The position numbers and the translations under genes are program-made. Source: Tyto alba (taxonomy: Eukaryota; Chordata; Aves; Strigiformes; Tytonidae). Taken from it: DNA of 64,000 nt. Below are positions 39,940 to 50,160 of the stretch, piece by piece; position 1 is the stretch's first letter, and each line of letters opens with the position of its first letter. The DNA is taken from the NCBI RefSeq assembly GCF_018691265.1, contig NW_024881276.1, positions 3,162,001 to 3,226,000 of the forward strand, read 5' to 3'. Under the pieces are notes generated by a model that ran no database searches, was not told where the DNA came from, and was given only the letters and a program-made list of their open reading frames with translations.

Positions 39940-40206
39940 GTGATAGGACAAGTGCTAATGGCTTTAAACTGAAAGAGGGCAGATTGAGATTAGATATAAG
40001 GAAGAAATTATTCGATGTGAAGGTGGTGAGACACAAGCACAGATTGCCCAGAAAATCTGTGGCTGTCCCCTCCCTGGAAGTGATCAGGGCCAGGTTGGGC
40101 AGGGCTTTGAGTAACCTGATCTAGTGGAACGTGCCCTTGACAGGCGGGTTGGAAGTAGATGGTCTTTAAAGTCCCTTCCAAACCATTGTATGATTTTATG
40201 GTTCTG
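39940..40206 (+). mobile_element. CR1 LINE 3'-end fragment, plus strand
   Basis: About 265 bp in CR1 order: 'tgataggacaagtgctaatg', 'ttagatataaggaagaaatt', 'acagattgcccagaaaatct', 'ccctccctggaagtgatcag', 'gttgggcagggctttgagta', 'tcccttccaaaccattgtat', ending in the degenerate octamer tail 'gattttatggttctg'. It is better preserved than the two copies near 10.5-12 kb and keeps a recognisable 3' terminus. It is 5'-truncated and cannot encode a reverse transcriptase. Confidence 0.9.
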
Positions 40207-42030
40207 TTCTGGAGATGACTACTCACTACCCAAAACTCCTTCAAGGCTTCAAAGTCTGAGAGTGTCTAGGGGCATTCTGGTACCCTGAATCCCATGACAG
40301 CTGTGTCACAAAGCCAATAAAGGTCACATTTTGGCCCCCACACTGGCATTGGCAGCAGCTAGGAGGCCCAGCACGAACCAAAGCATGAACATAGGGCTGA
40401 AACTGATTCCTTCCACAAACCTTTATGTACATGTGAACACGTCAAGGTAGATGGAGGAAGGCAGGCCAAGGGCTGTAAGACAATAGTGAGAAAGAGAATA
40501 GATTTCTGTTTGCTGACTGAGGACTACCAAAGCCTTCCCTCCCTGTTTCAGACAACGGATTTGGCTGTGTTTGCTGCTGGGGATTAGAAGTGACCCTGCT
40601 GAGGTAGTTGAGTTGTGCTGGCCGCCAAATGCTTAAATGAGCTGCTATTGTTTCATTCTAAATTTTGCATATGTAACTGAGGATTTGCATTACTTACAGC
40701 TCCAGTAATTCCCACATGGAAGTGCAAAATCATCATTGGCAAATTCAGATATTGAACAGGTAATATAATTTGAGCTAGGAAAGGTGAAGGTCCTTACATC
40801 CCACTCAGACAATTCCATGCTTTTATATTGGCTGGACTCAGCCAGATCCTTCTTCAGAAACATTTGAAGTAGGAGTTATCTCACATAGTTTTAGTTATCT
40901 AAAATACGGGTGCCAAGTCTAATCAGGTTGCAAGCTAGAATAATTTTGTTGTGACTTTGTCTTTCCATAGAAAAAGCATTAAATCTCACATTGTATGCTG
41001 AAAAGATGGTAAATTAAGTGAAAGTTATGTGCTTTGACAATTTATTTAGGAATCCAGAAACATTTTATTACTAAATAGTTCAAACAAAAATCCACTTTTT
41101 GGGTATAAGGAAAGAGACTAACATAATTGCCAAAGTCTTCTTGTGTCAGCAAAGGTCTAAGAACTGAAGAATCATAGAGAAAACATTTTCTTTTCCTCCA
41201 CTCCTCAAACATAGTTTCACGAGGTCAGGATTGCAACATATAAGCAGCAAAGAAGGGACTCAATGTACGTGTTGGTTTTCTTATTCTGCAAGAGACTAGT
41301 GGGAACTTTCACTTTTCATAGTCAATTGTCACATTTCCACAGCCTTAATTTGATTGAAAATCAGGAATCCTTTCTCTTTTTGTCTTTCAGCGTAGAATAA
41401 GGAGTGTAAAGAAGCTCATTCGAGTTTCTGCAGTCATCCAAGATTAATTTAAAGAAGACCTCTGGACATGGATTTTTCTGACATAAGGTCTACACAATAG
41501 AGAAAGAGAATTGTATGAAGTTATTTACAGTATTTACTTGCATGTGGTACTGAACAAAGGCATGGACAAACTGGATGCTATTTTCTATTTCTGTCACTGA
41601 CCTCTTGCCCAGGATCAGGCAATTTGCTTCAGCTCTTTGGCTACAGCTGTGGATCGGACCACAGGACTCCATCCCAAACTCACCTTGCACCTTGTGTGTG
41701 AACGTAGACCTGTGTAGAGGTTCATGCTAGATCTCAATCCAAATCCATTCTGTGGTTGTAACAGAGAAGATGAAACTTAAACTTGACTGTTTTGGGGAAT
41801 GGGTGGGACATTGAGTGGCCTGAGAGTTGCTAGGCCAGCTTCTACAGGTGTCCAGCAGTTAGCAATGGGCATGCACAGAGCTGAACCAGAGCTTCAGCCT
41901 CTGCTCTCAGAGCAGTGTAAATGTGAAGTTTCACTTCTTGATAGCTTGTTTGCATTCATCTATTTAGACAAGAAATCTCTGGGGAGCAGATGCCCTCTCT
42001 TGCTATCCTGTTATAATGTGCCATATTGTT
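40207..42030. other. Non-genic stretch
   Basis: No gene recognised; no repeat beyond the CR1 upstream. Open frames are 60-100 codons with no domains. Confidence 0.5.
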
Positions 42031-42133
42031 TTCCTCATTCTCATTTTCATTCGCATTCTCATTCACTTTCTTCCTCATTGTCATTCTTCTTATTATTATA
42101 ATATCATACTAAATTATTATTACTAATAATAAA
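42031..42133. repeat. Imperfect TCATTC hexamer tract and ATT-rich tail
   Basis: From about 42033 to 42088 the sequence repeats variants of CATTCT/CATTTT/CATTCG/CATTCA, an imperfect hexanucleotide array. It is followed by an AT-only stretch with ATT/TAA units to about 42133. The Ser/His-rich translation across it is an artefact. Confidence 0.65.
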
Positions 42134-42846
42134 TTTTCTTTGCCACACCATTCAAAGTTGTCCATTGTCTTGGGTTGTCTTTTTCTGTGTTACCTTTCAC
42201 CTTCTTTTTCATTTTGGCCAGTGCTGTATTGTACTTGTGAATCTTGCTTGGATTAGACTGTGATGTATGTCTTGCTGGGCTGAGGCAGATTGTGGATGAT
42301 AAATATCAAAGATAAACAACCTGAAACTGCTGGAAAATGTACTGCAGTCTCTGTGCTTGCAAAGACAAAACCCTAGAAGATCAACTGATAGAAGGGTTTT
42401 CAAGATACTCAGGAGATAGACTTGCATAAGGGAAATGCAAATCAAGTGTAAGATATGTTTAAAAGGGGGGATTTGGTTAGATCATTGCATAGACCAGCTG
42501 GGAGAGACTTCTCCTTCCTTTAGAGTAGGTTTTGTTCTTGCTTTCATAGCCTTACTTTCATGTCCTGCATTGTTTGTCCTTGCTGGGCCTACTTTCATTA
42601 ATACATCTGGAACTTCTTAACAATAACAGGTGAAAAATCTCTGGGAATCTTATACTGATCCCCACCTCCTTGAAGAGTATCTTTTCTAAATACGAAATGA
42701 TTTTTCATATTATTTGCATTCCAAGAGAGGGAAAAGTGAAATTTGTTCAAAAGAAAGTGTGTCAAGCTGATGGACAATATTAATTTCATTTAATTATATT
42801 CATGGCTTACATGATTCTGCAGTAGCAAGACTTTGAAAACAAAAGT
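42134..42846. other. Non-genic stretch before the purine array
   Basis: No recognisable gene or transposon. The sequence is mixed and AT-rich until the purine tract begins at about 42847. Confidence 0.5.
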
Positions 42847-43199
42847 GAAGAAGGAAAGGAGAGGAAAGGAGAGGAAAGGAGAGGAAAGGAGAGGAAAGGA
42901 GAGGAAAGGAGAGGAAAGGAGAGGAAAGGAGAGGAAAGGAGAGGAAAGGAGAGGAAAGGAGAGGAAAGGAAAGGAAAGGAAAGGAAAGGAAAGGAAAGGA
43001 AAGGAAAGGAAAGGAAAGGAAAGGAAAGGAAAGGAAAGGAAAGGAAAGGAAAGGAAAGGAAAGGAAAGGAAAGGAAAGGAAAGGAAAGGAAAGGAAAGGA
43101 AAGGAAAGGAAAGGAAAGGAAAGGAAAGGAAAGGAAAGGAAAGGAAAGGAAAGGAAAGGAAAGGAAAGGAAAGGAAAGGAAAGGGGAAAAGAGAGGAAA
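42847..43199 (+). repeat. Two-domain purine pentamer array (AAAGG/AGAGG)n
   Basis: 353 bp with no pyrimidine on the plus strand. The 5' domain (about 42851-42970) is eleven copies of a 10-mer made of alternating AAAGG and AGAGG pentamers. The 3' domain (42971-43180) is about 42 near-perfect AAAGG pentamers. The array then degrades into irregular G/A-rich sequence. No frame contains a stop, so both strands show long spurious open frames (Lys/Arg/Glu/Gly-rich on plus, Phe/Pro/Leu/Ser-rich on minus), which should not be annotated as genes. Such mirror-symmetric purine tracts can form triplex H-DNA and are unstable in length. Confidence 0.97.
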
Positions 43200-43595
43200 T
43201 GGGAAAAGAGAGGGGAAAGGAAATGGGAAAGGAGAAAGGAAAGGAGAGGGGAAATGAAAACAAAGGGGAAAGCGGAAAGGGGAAAAGAGAAAAGAAAGGA
43301 AAGGAGAAGTCTAATCCCTCCTTACACGTAAAAGCCCTCAAAAGTGGAATTAATATAAGGATAGTTCCTGGGTCTAGGGACTTCAGACTGAAGTAGTGAG
43401 GCTGGAAATAAATGGTGAGAGCTGGGAACACAGGTTACTGTATTGTGTGGAGGGGGTTAGTCGGGAAAGAGAAGTGTTACACAGAGGTAAATGGAAACAG
43501 AAAAACAGAGGAGAAGATAGGAAGGAGCTACAATAAGAAGATAAGGAAGAGAGGGGAGCAAAAGACAAGAAGAGAAGTGTTTCATGGGAGACTAT
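43200..43595. repeat. Decayed purine-rich flank of the pentamer array
   Basis: 43200-43305 still consists mostly of G/A runs with a few T or C interruptions. After a 150-bp mixed gap, 43455-43590 is again strongly purine-biased on the plus strand. This is what an older, mutated part of the same satellite would look like. Confidence 0.55.
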
Positions 43596-43959
43596 GGTTC
43601 TGAAAACCTTATAATTAAGAAACTTGCTGATGAGTTCAGGCACCACATGAAAGACCTATCTTCACTTTTGTGCAGATCACCCTCCCATTTCTCTAGGATG
43701 TCCCACAATAGATACAGAGGTGTGCTTAGCCCAATCTGATAATAACTAAAATGGAATTTAACATTCCCAACAACAATGTGCCTGGCAGCCCAACTTGATA
43801 TATATGAATGAAACAAGATCAATGTCTCCACTACTAATAAATGTTCAAAGTGTAGGATTTTGGGTGGAGGTTAAGGAGAAATATACACTGTATAGCATTA
43901 ATTGCATATCTCTCAAGCATGAAATGCTGATATTTTATGACTTTTAAAAAATATATGAC
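43596..43959. other. Non-genic stretch
   Basis: No gene or transposon recognised between the decayed purine region and the candidate enhancer block. Confidence 0.5.
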
Positions 43960-44470
43960 AGTAATATATTGCATACATTACAGAGGAAAATTATGTCTTT
44001 ACCTTGAAAATCTACTTTCTCTGACAAGCTGATGTAATCATTTTAGTGAAGGAAGAGGGCTGTGGAGAGGAAACCTGCAAAGATTCGAAGGTTAGAAATG
44101 TTGAACAAAAGGCTGGGGGTTTACTTTGCATGCAAATAAGCAATTCATCACAAATCTGTAAACCAATTAGTAATGAACTAATGATATTGCTTAACAACTG
44201 TATTTTTGATTAACATATAAATAATTTAGGTGAGTATTTCTTTAGTCATGCCAGTTTCTGCTATTATTTACTAGCCTTGTCACGGCTGCTCTTAGATCAC
44301 ATGCCCCTTATAAAACATTTCCCAATCTATTGCAAGGACCAGTTTGTTTTAATGCTCTCAGTTAACACTGCTAGAGCTATTAACAAGCTTATTAGCATAA
44401 TCCATTGTGATATATCATTGTATAAAAGTTCAGCTCCACAACTGAATGGGACTGGGAAATGGCTTTGAAG
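43960..44470. promoter_or_regulatory. Candidate enhancer block with POU, homeodomain and SOX motifs
   Basis: Seen: the palindrome TTTGCATGCAAA at 44125-44136, containing ATGCAAAT on one strand; three TAAT/ATTA cores within about 20 bp at 44165-44184; a GTTAAC near 44361; and two CATTGT sites at 44403-44408 and 44416-44421. Known: these are consensus-like targets of POU/octamer, homeodomain and SOX factors. Inference: a developmental enhancer. Short motifs are common by chance in AT-rich DNA, so conservation is the deciding evidence, and I cannot test it. A 63-codon frame at 44277-44468 has no domain. Confidence 0.3.
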
Positions 44471-45284
44471 ATTTTATGATACAATAACTATCCATTTGAT
44501 AAGCAATTAAAAAGATACTCTGAGACACTAAGAGTGAAGACAATGGCAATGCGAGGAAAAGAGGAGGGGTTTGAGAGCAGAAGCTGCTGCCTGGTGCAGG
44601 AGCCATGTGAGTGAGTTGTGTTGCTCCTGCTCCTTACTCACAAATTGCATGCTGCTGTGGGGCTCCAAAGTTCCAGTAACAAGTTGGCTCTGACTTTGTC
44701 TTTTTAAGCAAGAAAATAAGAAAAGCGGTTTAAGGCTCAGTATCTTCTGCTAGCTCACCCACGATCAATCTCTCGACTCTCAAAAGAATGTTTTAATACA
44801 CAGCTGAACCTCTAATTTTATGCTGGCTTTTTGCTTCTCTTAAATTTCAAATTCATTTTCTTAGCTGTGTGCATTATACTTAGTGAACTTCTGCAGGGGG
44901 AAACAGAATAAAGGTTACTGGACACATTACCACACATTATTGTTCGAAACTCACTCTGTATAATATGGCTGTATTGTGCTTTTAAAAATGAATATGCAAT
45001 GAAAAGAGTATCATCTTTATTGTGAAAAAAAGTAGCTTTTCAAGAAGGTGTTGCTTTCTCTGATATGTAATAGCTCTGATATGATAATACTTCTGTTCAG
45101 CTCAGTCCTGATTCTCCAGAGATTATTTGACCAAAATATCCATTGTCCATATAATAGGAAATATTCATGACATTGTGCACTCACACAGAATTTTTCTACT
45201 GGCTTACTTCAGTGTCTTACCTACATCAATTAATTCTTTCTCTTGATGAGGAATGGAATGGAAAGCTGATTTCTGAAGGCAGGA
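44471..45284. other. Non-genic stretch
   Basis: No gene recognised. Mixed, moderately AT-rich sequence with no repeat I can identify until the MIR remnant. Confidence 0.5.
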
Positions 45285-45426
45285 TGATCTAGTGGTTTTC
45301 ACAGAAAATGGAGATTTGGTTTCCAATCCTACTGTCACTGCCAGGGTATGTGACCATATTCAAAATTAGCCACTTTTCTAAAACTTGGTTTCCCTGCTTT
45401 AAAAACTGGTATCAAAATACCCAGCT
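45285..45426 (+). mobile_element. MIR-type SINE remnant, plus strand
   Basis: In order: 'tgatctagtggttttcacag' (tRNA-like head), 'ggtttccaatcctactgtca' (box-B region), 'tatgtgaccatattcaaaat', 'ctaaaacttggtttccctgc' and 'taaaaactggtatcaaaata'. These correspond phrase by phrase to the MIR consensus 'tagtggttaagagcac', 'ggttcgaatcccggctctgc', 'gtgtgaccttgggcaagt', 'cctcagtttcctcatct', 'gtaaaatggggataata'. Heavy divergence fits an ancient amniote SINE. Confidence 0.75.
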
Positions 45427-46959
45427 TTTCAGATTCCTTTGACAATTTTCTATGGAAAAAATTTACATCTTAAATGAAAGCTGTTACATGGAATGTGCTA
45501 TCTAAGGCAATAAGGTTTAAATAATTTATCTTAAGACCCAAACCCAGTTGCATCAAGAAGTGGGTGTTACATTTTTAACTGGTTCAGATTTGATATCTTG
45601 CTGAACAGTCTTAAGAGTTGTATGGCAGCTGAAAATATACCTAGAGTGAACCATTTCCCGATACATAATTCTCCCTGCAAACAGATTTTTTGAGCTAGAC
45701 ACATGAGAAGGAGTCTGGCATCTTTGGGAAAACAGGTCCGGGAGGTGCTCCTGCCCACCGCAGCAGCACATGCATGTGTAACTCTTGTGACCGATCACAT
45801 CAACAAGCTATATCAGAATAGTCATGATCAGAATACTTTTTTTTTGGCTTTTTCTTTGAACTTATCCTACTAGGACACACTTCTAAAGCTATTTCTGTGT
45901 TTAAAAATCTAAATTTTTGGGAGTGTAAAATTAGACCAGAAATTAGCAGTTTTTTATTAAAACAGGTGGCTATATTTCTGTTGTCTGAAGAATGAACACT
46001 GTAAGAAAGTGTTCTTGCTGTCCAGCTGTGATAATCAGGCACATTTCCTCCTAAAGACAAAGCTAATCGTGGTGGATGGAACAGTGTTTTGCATTTGCTG
46101 GATACGGAGAACACACAGGGAAAAAAAGTCCAACAGGTAAGGTAACCCACTCTAATAAGCTAAAAAATTAGTCCAGAAACTGTACTGCTTCAGAGCACTA
46201 AGCTCTCTCTAATATCACTGTAGAAATCATGCTGTATTAGCTAAAGGTGTGAGCTAGTGCATTTTAAGAAATTATTTATCTGAGCAGAAGCCTTGGACCA
46301 AGGTCGGTACAGCCAATCTGATCAGTGGATATATCCACCTGGGAGTTCTTGGGCTTCAGGAGAAATTTGGGATGGCTTTGATCGGTCAGGGTGGCTCCAT
46401 GGTGCTCCCTCCCAGTGAGGGTCATCAGAGCTGCTCAAGTAAAGGAGAATTATCTGAATCTTCTCCAAGTTTTGATTATTGGCAACTCCTGGGAGAGCTC
46501 CTTGGAGCTGCTCAGAGGTTGCTGAGGAAGAGCTGGCCCGAGACTGCCCCACGTGTGTTGTGTGCTGCTCTACTTCTGCACCACCCGAGGATTAGGAAAC
46601 CACAACGGCGGAGTAAAGCCACCTTCACCTCCCAGTCCGAAGGCCGGCATCCTCTGAGCCTTCCTGAAACCTGAGGACTCAGGCCTTATCTATCTGTTTG
46701 CCAAGAGACTGGATGATATATAGGGTGTCATCATTTTAGAGCAGGTTCAAACTCAAAGCTGTGGGCTTCATTTGAGTGCAATGTGAAGTATCATATACCT
46801 CTGGCCAAGAAACTGCAGCTCATTTAATAGATAAATTGAGATGACAAAAATGGCACAATTTAAATATCAGTGATCAACAGGAACAGAGGAGGGGAAGAGA
46901 GAGAGAGGGAGAGAGAGAAGGAGCCCAGCTCCTTTTATTACAGCCATCTTAGTGCTTCA
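45427..46959. other. Non-genic stretch with a GC-rich island and (GA)n
   Basis: No gene is recognised. 46500-46660 is GC-richer, with about seven CpGs, and lies inside an anonymous 100-codon plus-strand frame (46372-46674). An imperfect (GA)n tract runs from about 46885 to 46922. The 116-codon minus-strand frame at 45800-46150 shows no domain. Confidence 0.45.
46885..46922 (+). repeat. Imperfect (GA)n microsatellite
   Basis: A 38-bp purine-only run of GA and GGA units on the plus strand. It is the third purine-strand simple repeat in the 42-50 kb interval, all with purines on the same strand. Confidence 0.85.
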
Positions 46960-47460
46960 ACAACAGGTAGCAGTATTACATATTCCCTTTCCACTTTAAA
47001 GCTCTTGTAATTTCCTTCCTCGTGTCGGGGCGATTTTATTCATTGTTTCCTTGCAGCAGTGATTGATGTTCTGAGCTGCTAATCTCTCTGAGTGATAACT
47101 ATTTTCATGTAAGTCCATGAGTCTATGACACAGGCTGCTCGGCCAGGGCTACTGCTGACTACTTATTTTGTGCCTCATTTACATTTCAATCTTGGCCTCA
47201 TGAATGTAAAACCTAGGCTGCAAATTAATAACAGGAAGAATATTAGACCGCTCCAGAGTGGGGGAACAATGCAAATCCACCAGAGCACAAGGCTTTACCA
47301 TTGTGTTCCGGGAGGGACTCATTTATTGGCCGGCAGTGAATGACATTACAGAGAATGGCATATCCAGAGTGACACAAATTTATTTCTGTCCCCAGCGCTC
47401 CAGTATATTTTCATAGAATCAGGGGGCTATTTGTCTAGGGACAATTTAGTTTCCATGAAA
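46960..47460. promoter_or_regulatory. Candidate conserved non-coding block A
   Basis: Non-repetitive sequence with retained CpGs (several near 47020-47032 and 47300-47335), a CATTGTT SOX-like site at 47041-47047 and TGATTGAT at 47060-47067, which matches the PBX-HOX composite site. The frame at 47125-47343 has no domain. Inference only: it resembles a developmental conserved element. Confidence 0.28.
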
Positions 47461-47739
47461 AATTTAAATGGTTTCTGTGGAGATAGTGGAGTGAAATTTA
47501 ATTTGTTTCTCATTTACTACAGCAGGTATGAAAAGGAGAAAAATTGGATGTCTGATGGGCTGAAATTGGTGCTGTCCCTCCCCACTATCCCCAAAAGGCC
47601 TGTGGGCCTATATCATAGAGATTGAGCAAGACTACCTCATCCCTCCCCTTAGAGAATGGTAACCTTAAACCAACTTACAGAAAACCTTTGGGGAGGCTGC
47701 CAATCACCCTGAAAACAACATTTCTATCGATCCCCTGTC

Positions 47740-48220
47740 TGTGTGATTTATGGCTTCATTTTACGGTAATTGAGAATTAGTGAGAAGATTAGCAAGGCTC
47801 AACACTTCACCTTGATATGCACACTAAGCACCGTAATTTGTCACTAAGGGATGTCGGACACTTTTTTAGTTACACGGGGTTTCCATCTAATTGAATTTTG
47901 GAATAACATGGAAATTAATTTGACACAGGAAAATTTTGAATACAGCCATTTCCTCTATTGTAATGCACAATACTGGGCTGCATTCAGGGGCAGCTATATT
48001 GATCCTGATCACTTTCAATTGTGGCCAGCTGAAGGATGGAATACACTAAATCTTATTTAAGCTCATATGAAAGCAGTTCATCTGCAGCAATCTGTGGCAG
48101 ATAAAGAATATTACCTTTCATTTTGTCTGACTGCATCAAGATGAAGTTTTGAAAATTTACTTCTTGCAGCAAATATACCAAATGTCTAAAGTCAACAGTT
48201 ACAATTCAATTACAGACCAG
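47740..48220. promoter_or_regulatory. Candidate conserved non-coding block B
   Basis: Dense AATTA/TAATT cores (near 47770, 47890-47925), isolated CpGs retained in AT-rich context (47765, 47832, 47853, 47875) and no repeats. A 69-codon frame (47851-48060) crosses it without any recognised domain. Together with block A it may be one bipartite element. Conservation has not been tested. Confidence 0.25.
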
Positions 48221-49448
48221 CTCTTGTGGGCTGTTTACAGGGTAATTTGCTACTTAGGCAGCAAATGAAAATACTAACTATACTCTCTATGCATAGAGAT
48301 GTTACAGCACATGGAGAAGCCCCAAGCAAAGACAAAGAAAAAAGATTCCAAACTTCTCAGCAATTTAAAGCACTGTCCATTGGATTAGTCTCGTTATATC
48401 TTGAGTGGTTTCATACACAATCATTTTTTGTTTGTTACTGAGCCATTTTGTGGTAAGTTTATTTTATCTTGGTTGCTTAGCATCAGAGTCACAAAGATGG
48501 GACATAGTACAGATCCTTTCATATCTGAGAGACACTCTACTACAGGACTTACCTGCATTTACATTTCTATTTTATTCCAGCTTTATTTCTTATAACCCCT
48601 CTTTGTGCTGTACTTTACCCTTCAAATAAGGACTTTGGTTTCAGCAAACTGCTTAGAGAGATTATTTCCTGAGAAAGGTGCTCCCTGCTGTGAACAGGGG
48701 AATCAGAACTTGGCACTTTATGCCAGAGGGTGCGTGGCTGGGTTATTTATGGACATTCTTTACCAGACCATCTGGCTTGCTTTGTTCATACCTGTTTTAG
48801 TGATAATTGGCCTGAGATGAGCTGTAATCAAGATATATTATTCATTACTTATTATTATTACATGATGGGTTTTAATCCAATCATCATTGCATCACTGTTT
48901 GGGAAGACTTTCGAAAGGTTTAATGGTAATAGTTTAAAGTTATTATTTACACAGTCCTGTTCAGTAGGCATGGGTACATACCAGCAACTCTGAACAGTGA
49001 GGACATTCCCCAGTGCACAGGCATCAAGAGATGATACTTAATGATCAGAGATATGTAGCTATGGTTAATAGGTCTAAGCTGGAGCTCTCAAGATGTGGTC
49101 ATGCAACTGGGAAGAAAAGTTATGCTGAAAGCTGTCCTTATCCAAATGCCAAATTCCCTGGAATTACTGATGGCAAATGACAATTGTTGTCAGCACTTTT
49201 ACATCCCAGAGTACTTCAGTATCCTGTAGGCATATTATGTGGTCTCAGCAGTTTACCTGCAGGTAGGCTTCTGCAGGAGATGATGAGTGGTAATACTGCA
49301 AGAGGTCAAACTGTTAGAAATGACATTGTGATTTTTACTTATTTTATTGTTAGAAAAGTTGTTCCTAAACTAGTAATTTGATGAATCTTATTAACAATGT
49401 GGATACTACATATGTAATTCTCTTATCATATTTTCATGGGTAGTTTTC
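48221..49448. other. Non-genic stretch
   Basis: Many overlapping 60-90 codon frames on the plus strand, all anonymous and AT-driven. No gene or transposon recognised. Confidence 0.5.
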
Positions 49449-49645
49449 ACTAATGTAATATAAAAGGGTGCTAACATGACAGAAATGTCACTAATATAAT
49501 AAGATTAAAGGAATTTGGATCATGTTAGCCAGGGTTTGATTTCATATTTGGATGCCTTCTGGACCATATTAGAGAAATAGAGCTCTCCAATACAATGAGA
49601 AACATATTAACATAATAAAAACCTTACTAATACAATAAAATGTCC
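49449..49645 (+). repeat. Degenerate tandem repeat with ~20-bp period
   Basis: A core of the form CTAAT-R-Y-AATA-A recurs at 49450, 49471 (as CTAACATGA), 49491, 49587 (CCAATACAAT), 49607 (TTAACATAAT) and 49627 (CTAATACAAT). Spacings are 21, 20, 96, 20 and 20 bp, so the outer triplets are in clear 20-bp register, with about five eroded units between them. The unit continues with an A-rich half ending in GG, TG or CC. No known family is recognised. Confidence 0.55.
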
Positions 49646-49680
49646 ATATTTGATTTATAGGCCAAGTTATAACATCTAGG

Positions 49681-49694
49681 AAAAAAAAAAAAAA
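49681..49694 (+). repeat. Poly-A homopolymer, 14 bases
   Basis: Fourteen A immediately downstream of the 20-bp-period repeat. No SINE or processed transcript body is recognisable upstream of it. Confidence 0.85.
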
Positions 49695-49930
49695 GGTACA
49701 CTTTTATTCCTGTCTGAATGGCAAGGAATAAGTCATGATGTCCTAGTTTTCCATGTTTTTGTGTCTTTGTAAAAAAAACGGATTGTTTTTACTCCAGAAC
49801 TTCTCTTCATTGCCTACAAATGTGCTCACTTAAAGGTCTGCCCATTCTAGGGCAAATAAGAGGATTTATATTATTAGGCCACAGCCCCACAGAAATTTGT
49901 AATCTTCCCTATGCTGGGATGAAAATCTGG

Positions 49931-50040
49931 AGAGGAGAGGAGAGGAGAGGAGAGGAGAGGAGAGGAGAGGAGAGGAGAGGAGAGGAGAGGAGAGGAGAGG
50001 AGAGGAGAGGAGAGGAGAGGAGAGGAGAGGAGAGGAGAGA
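49931..50040 (+). repeat. (AGAGG)n purine pentamer array
   Basis: About 22 pentamers of AGAGG over 110 bp, essentially perfect, ending in GAGAGA. The unit differs by one base from the AAAGG unit of the array at 42.9-43.2 kb and equals the second half of that array's 10-mer. An A-rich, purine-biased flank continues to about 50160. The Glu/Arg-rich and Leu/Ser/Pro-rich frames through it are artefacts. Confidence 0.97.
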
Positions 50041-50160
50041 GGAAAAGGAAAAGACAAACCAATAGAAAAAGAACAACAAAGAACAAGAAATATCTAAAGT
50101 GTGAAAGATTGAAAGAGTAAGAGAAAGAAAAGAAGAATGAAAAAATAAAAGAAGTTTATG

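Noticed and set aside
42790..43431. Long open frames of 213 (minus) and 187 (plus) codons with Phe/Pro/Leu/Ser and Lys/Arg/Glu/Gly repeats
   Set aside because: They are translations of the pentanucleotide array, which contains no stop codon in any frame. There is no coding evidence outside the repeat.
47409..47440. 'tcatagaatcag' considered as an inverted CR1 tail
   Set aside because: Similarity ends after about 12 bp; the following sequence does not match CR1.
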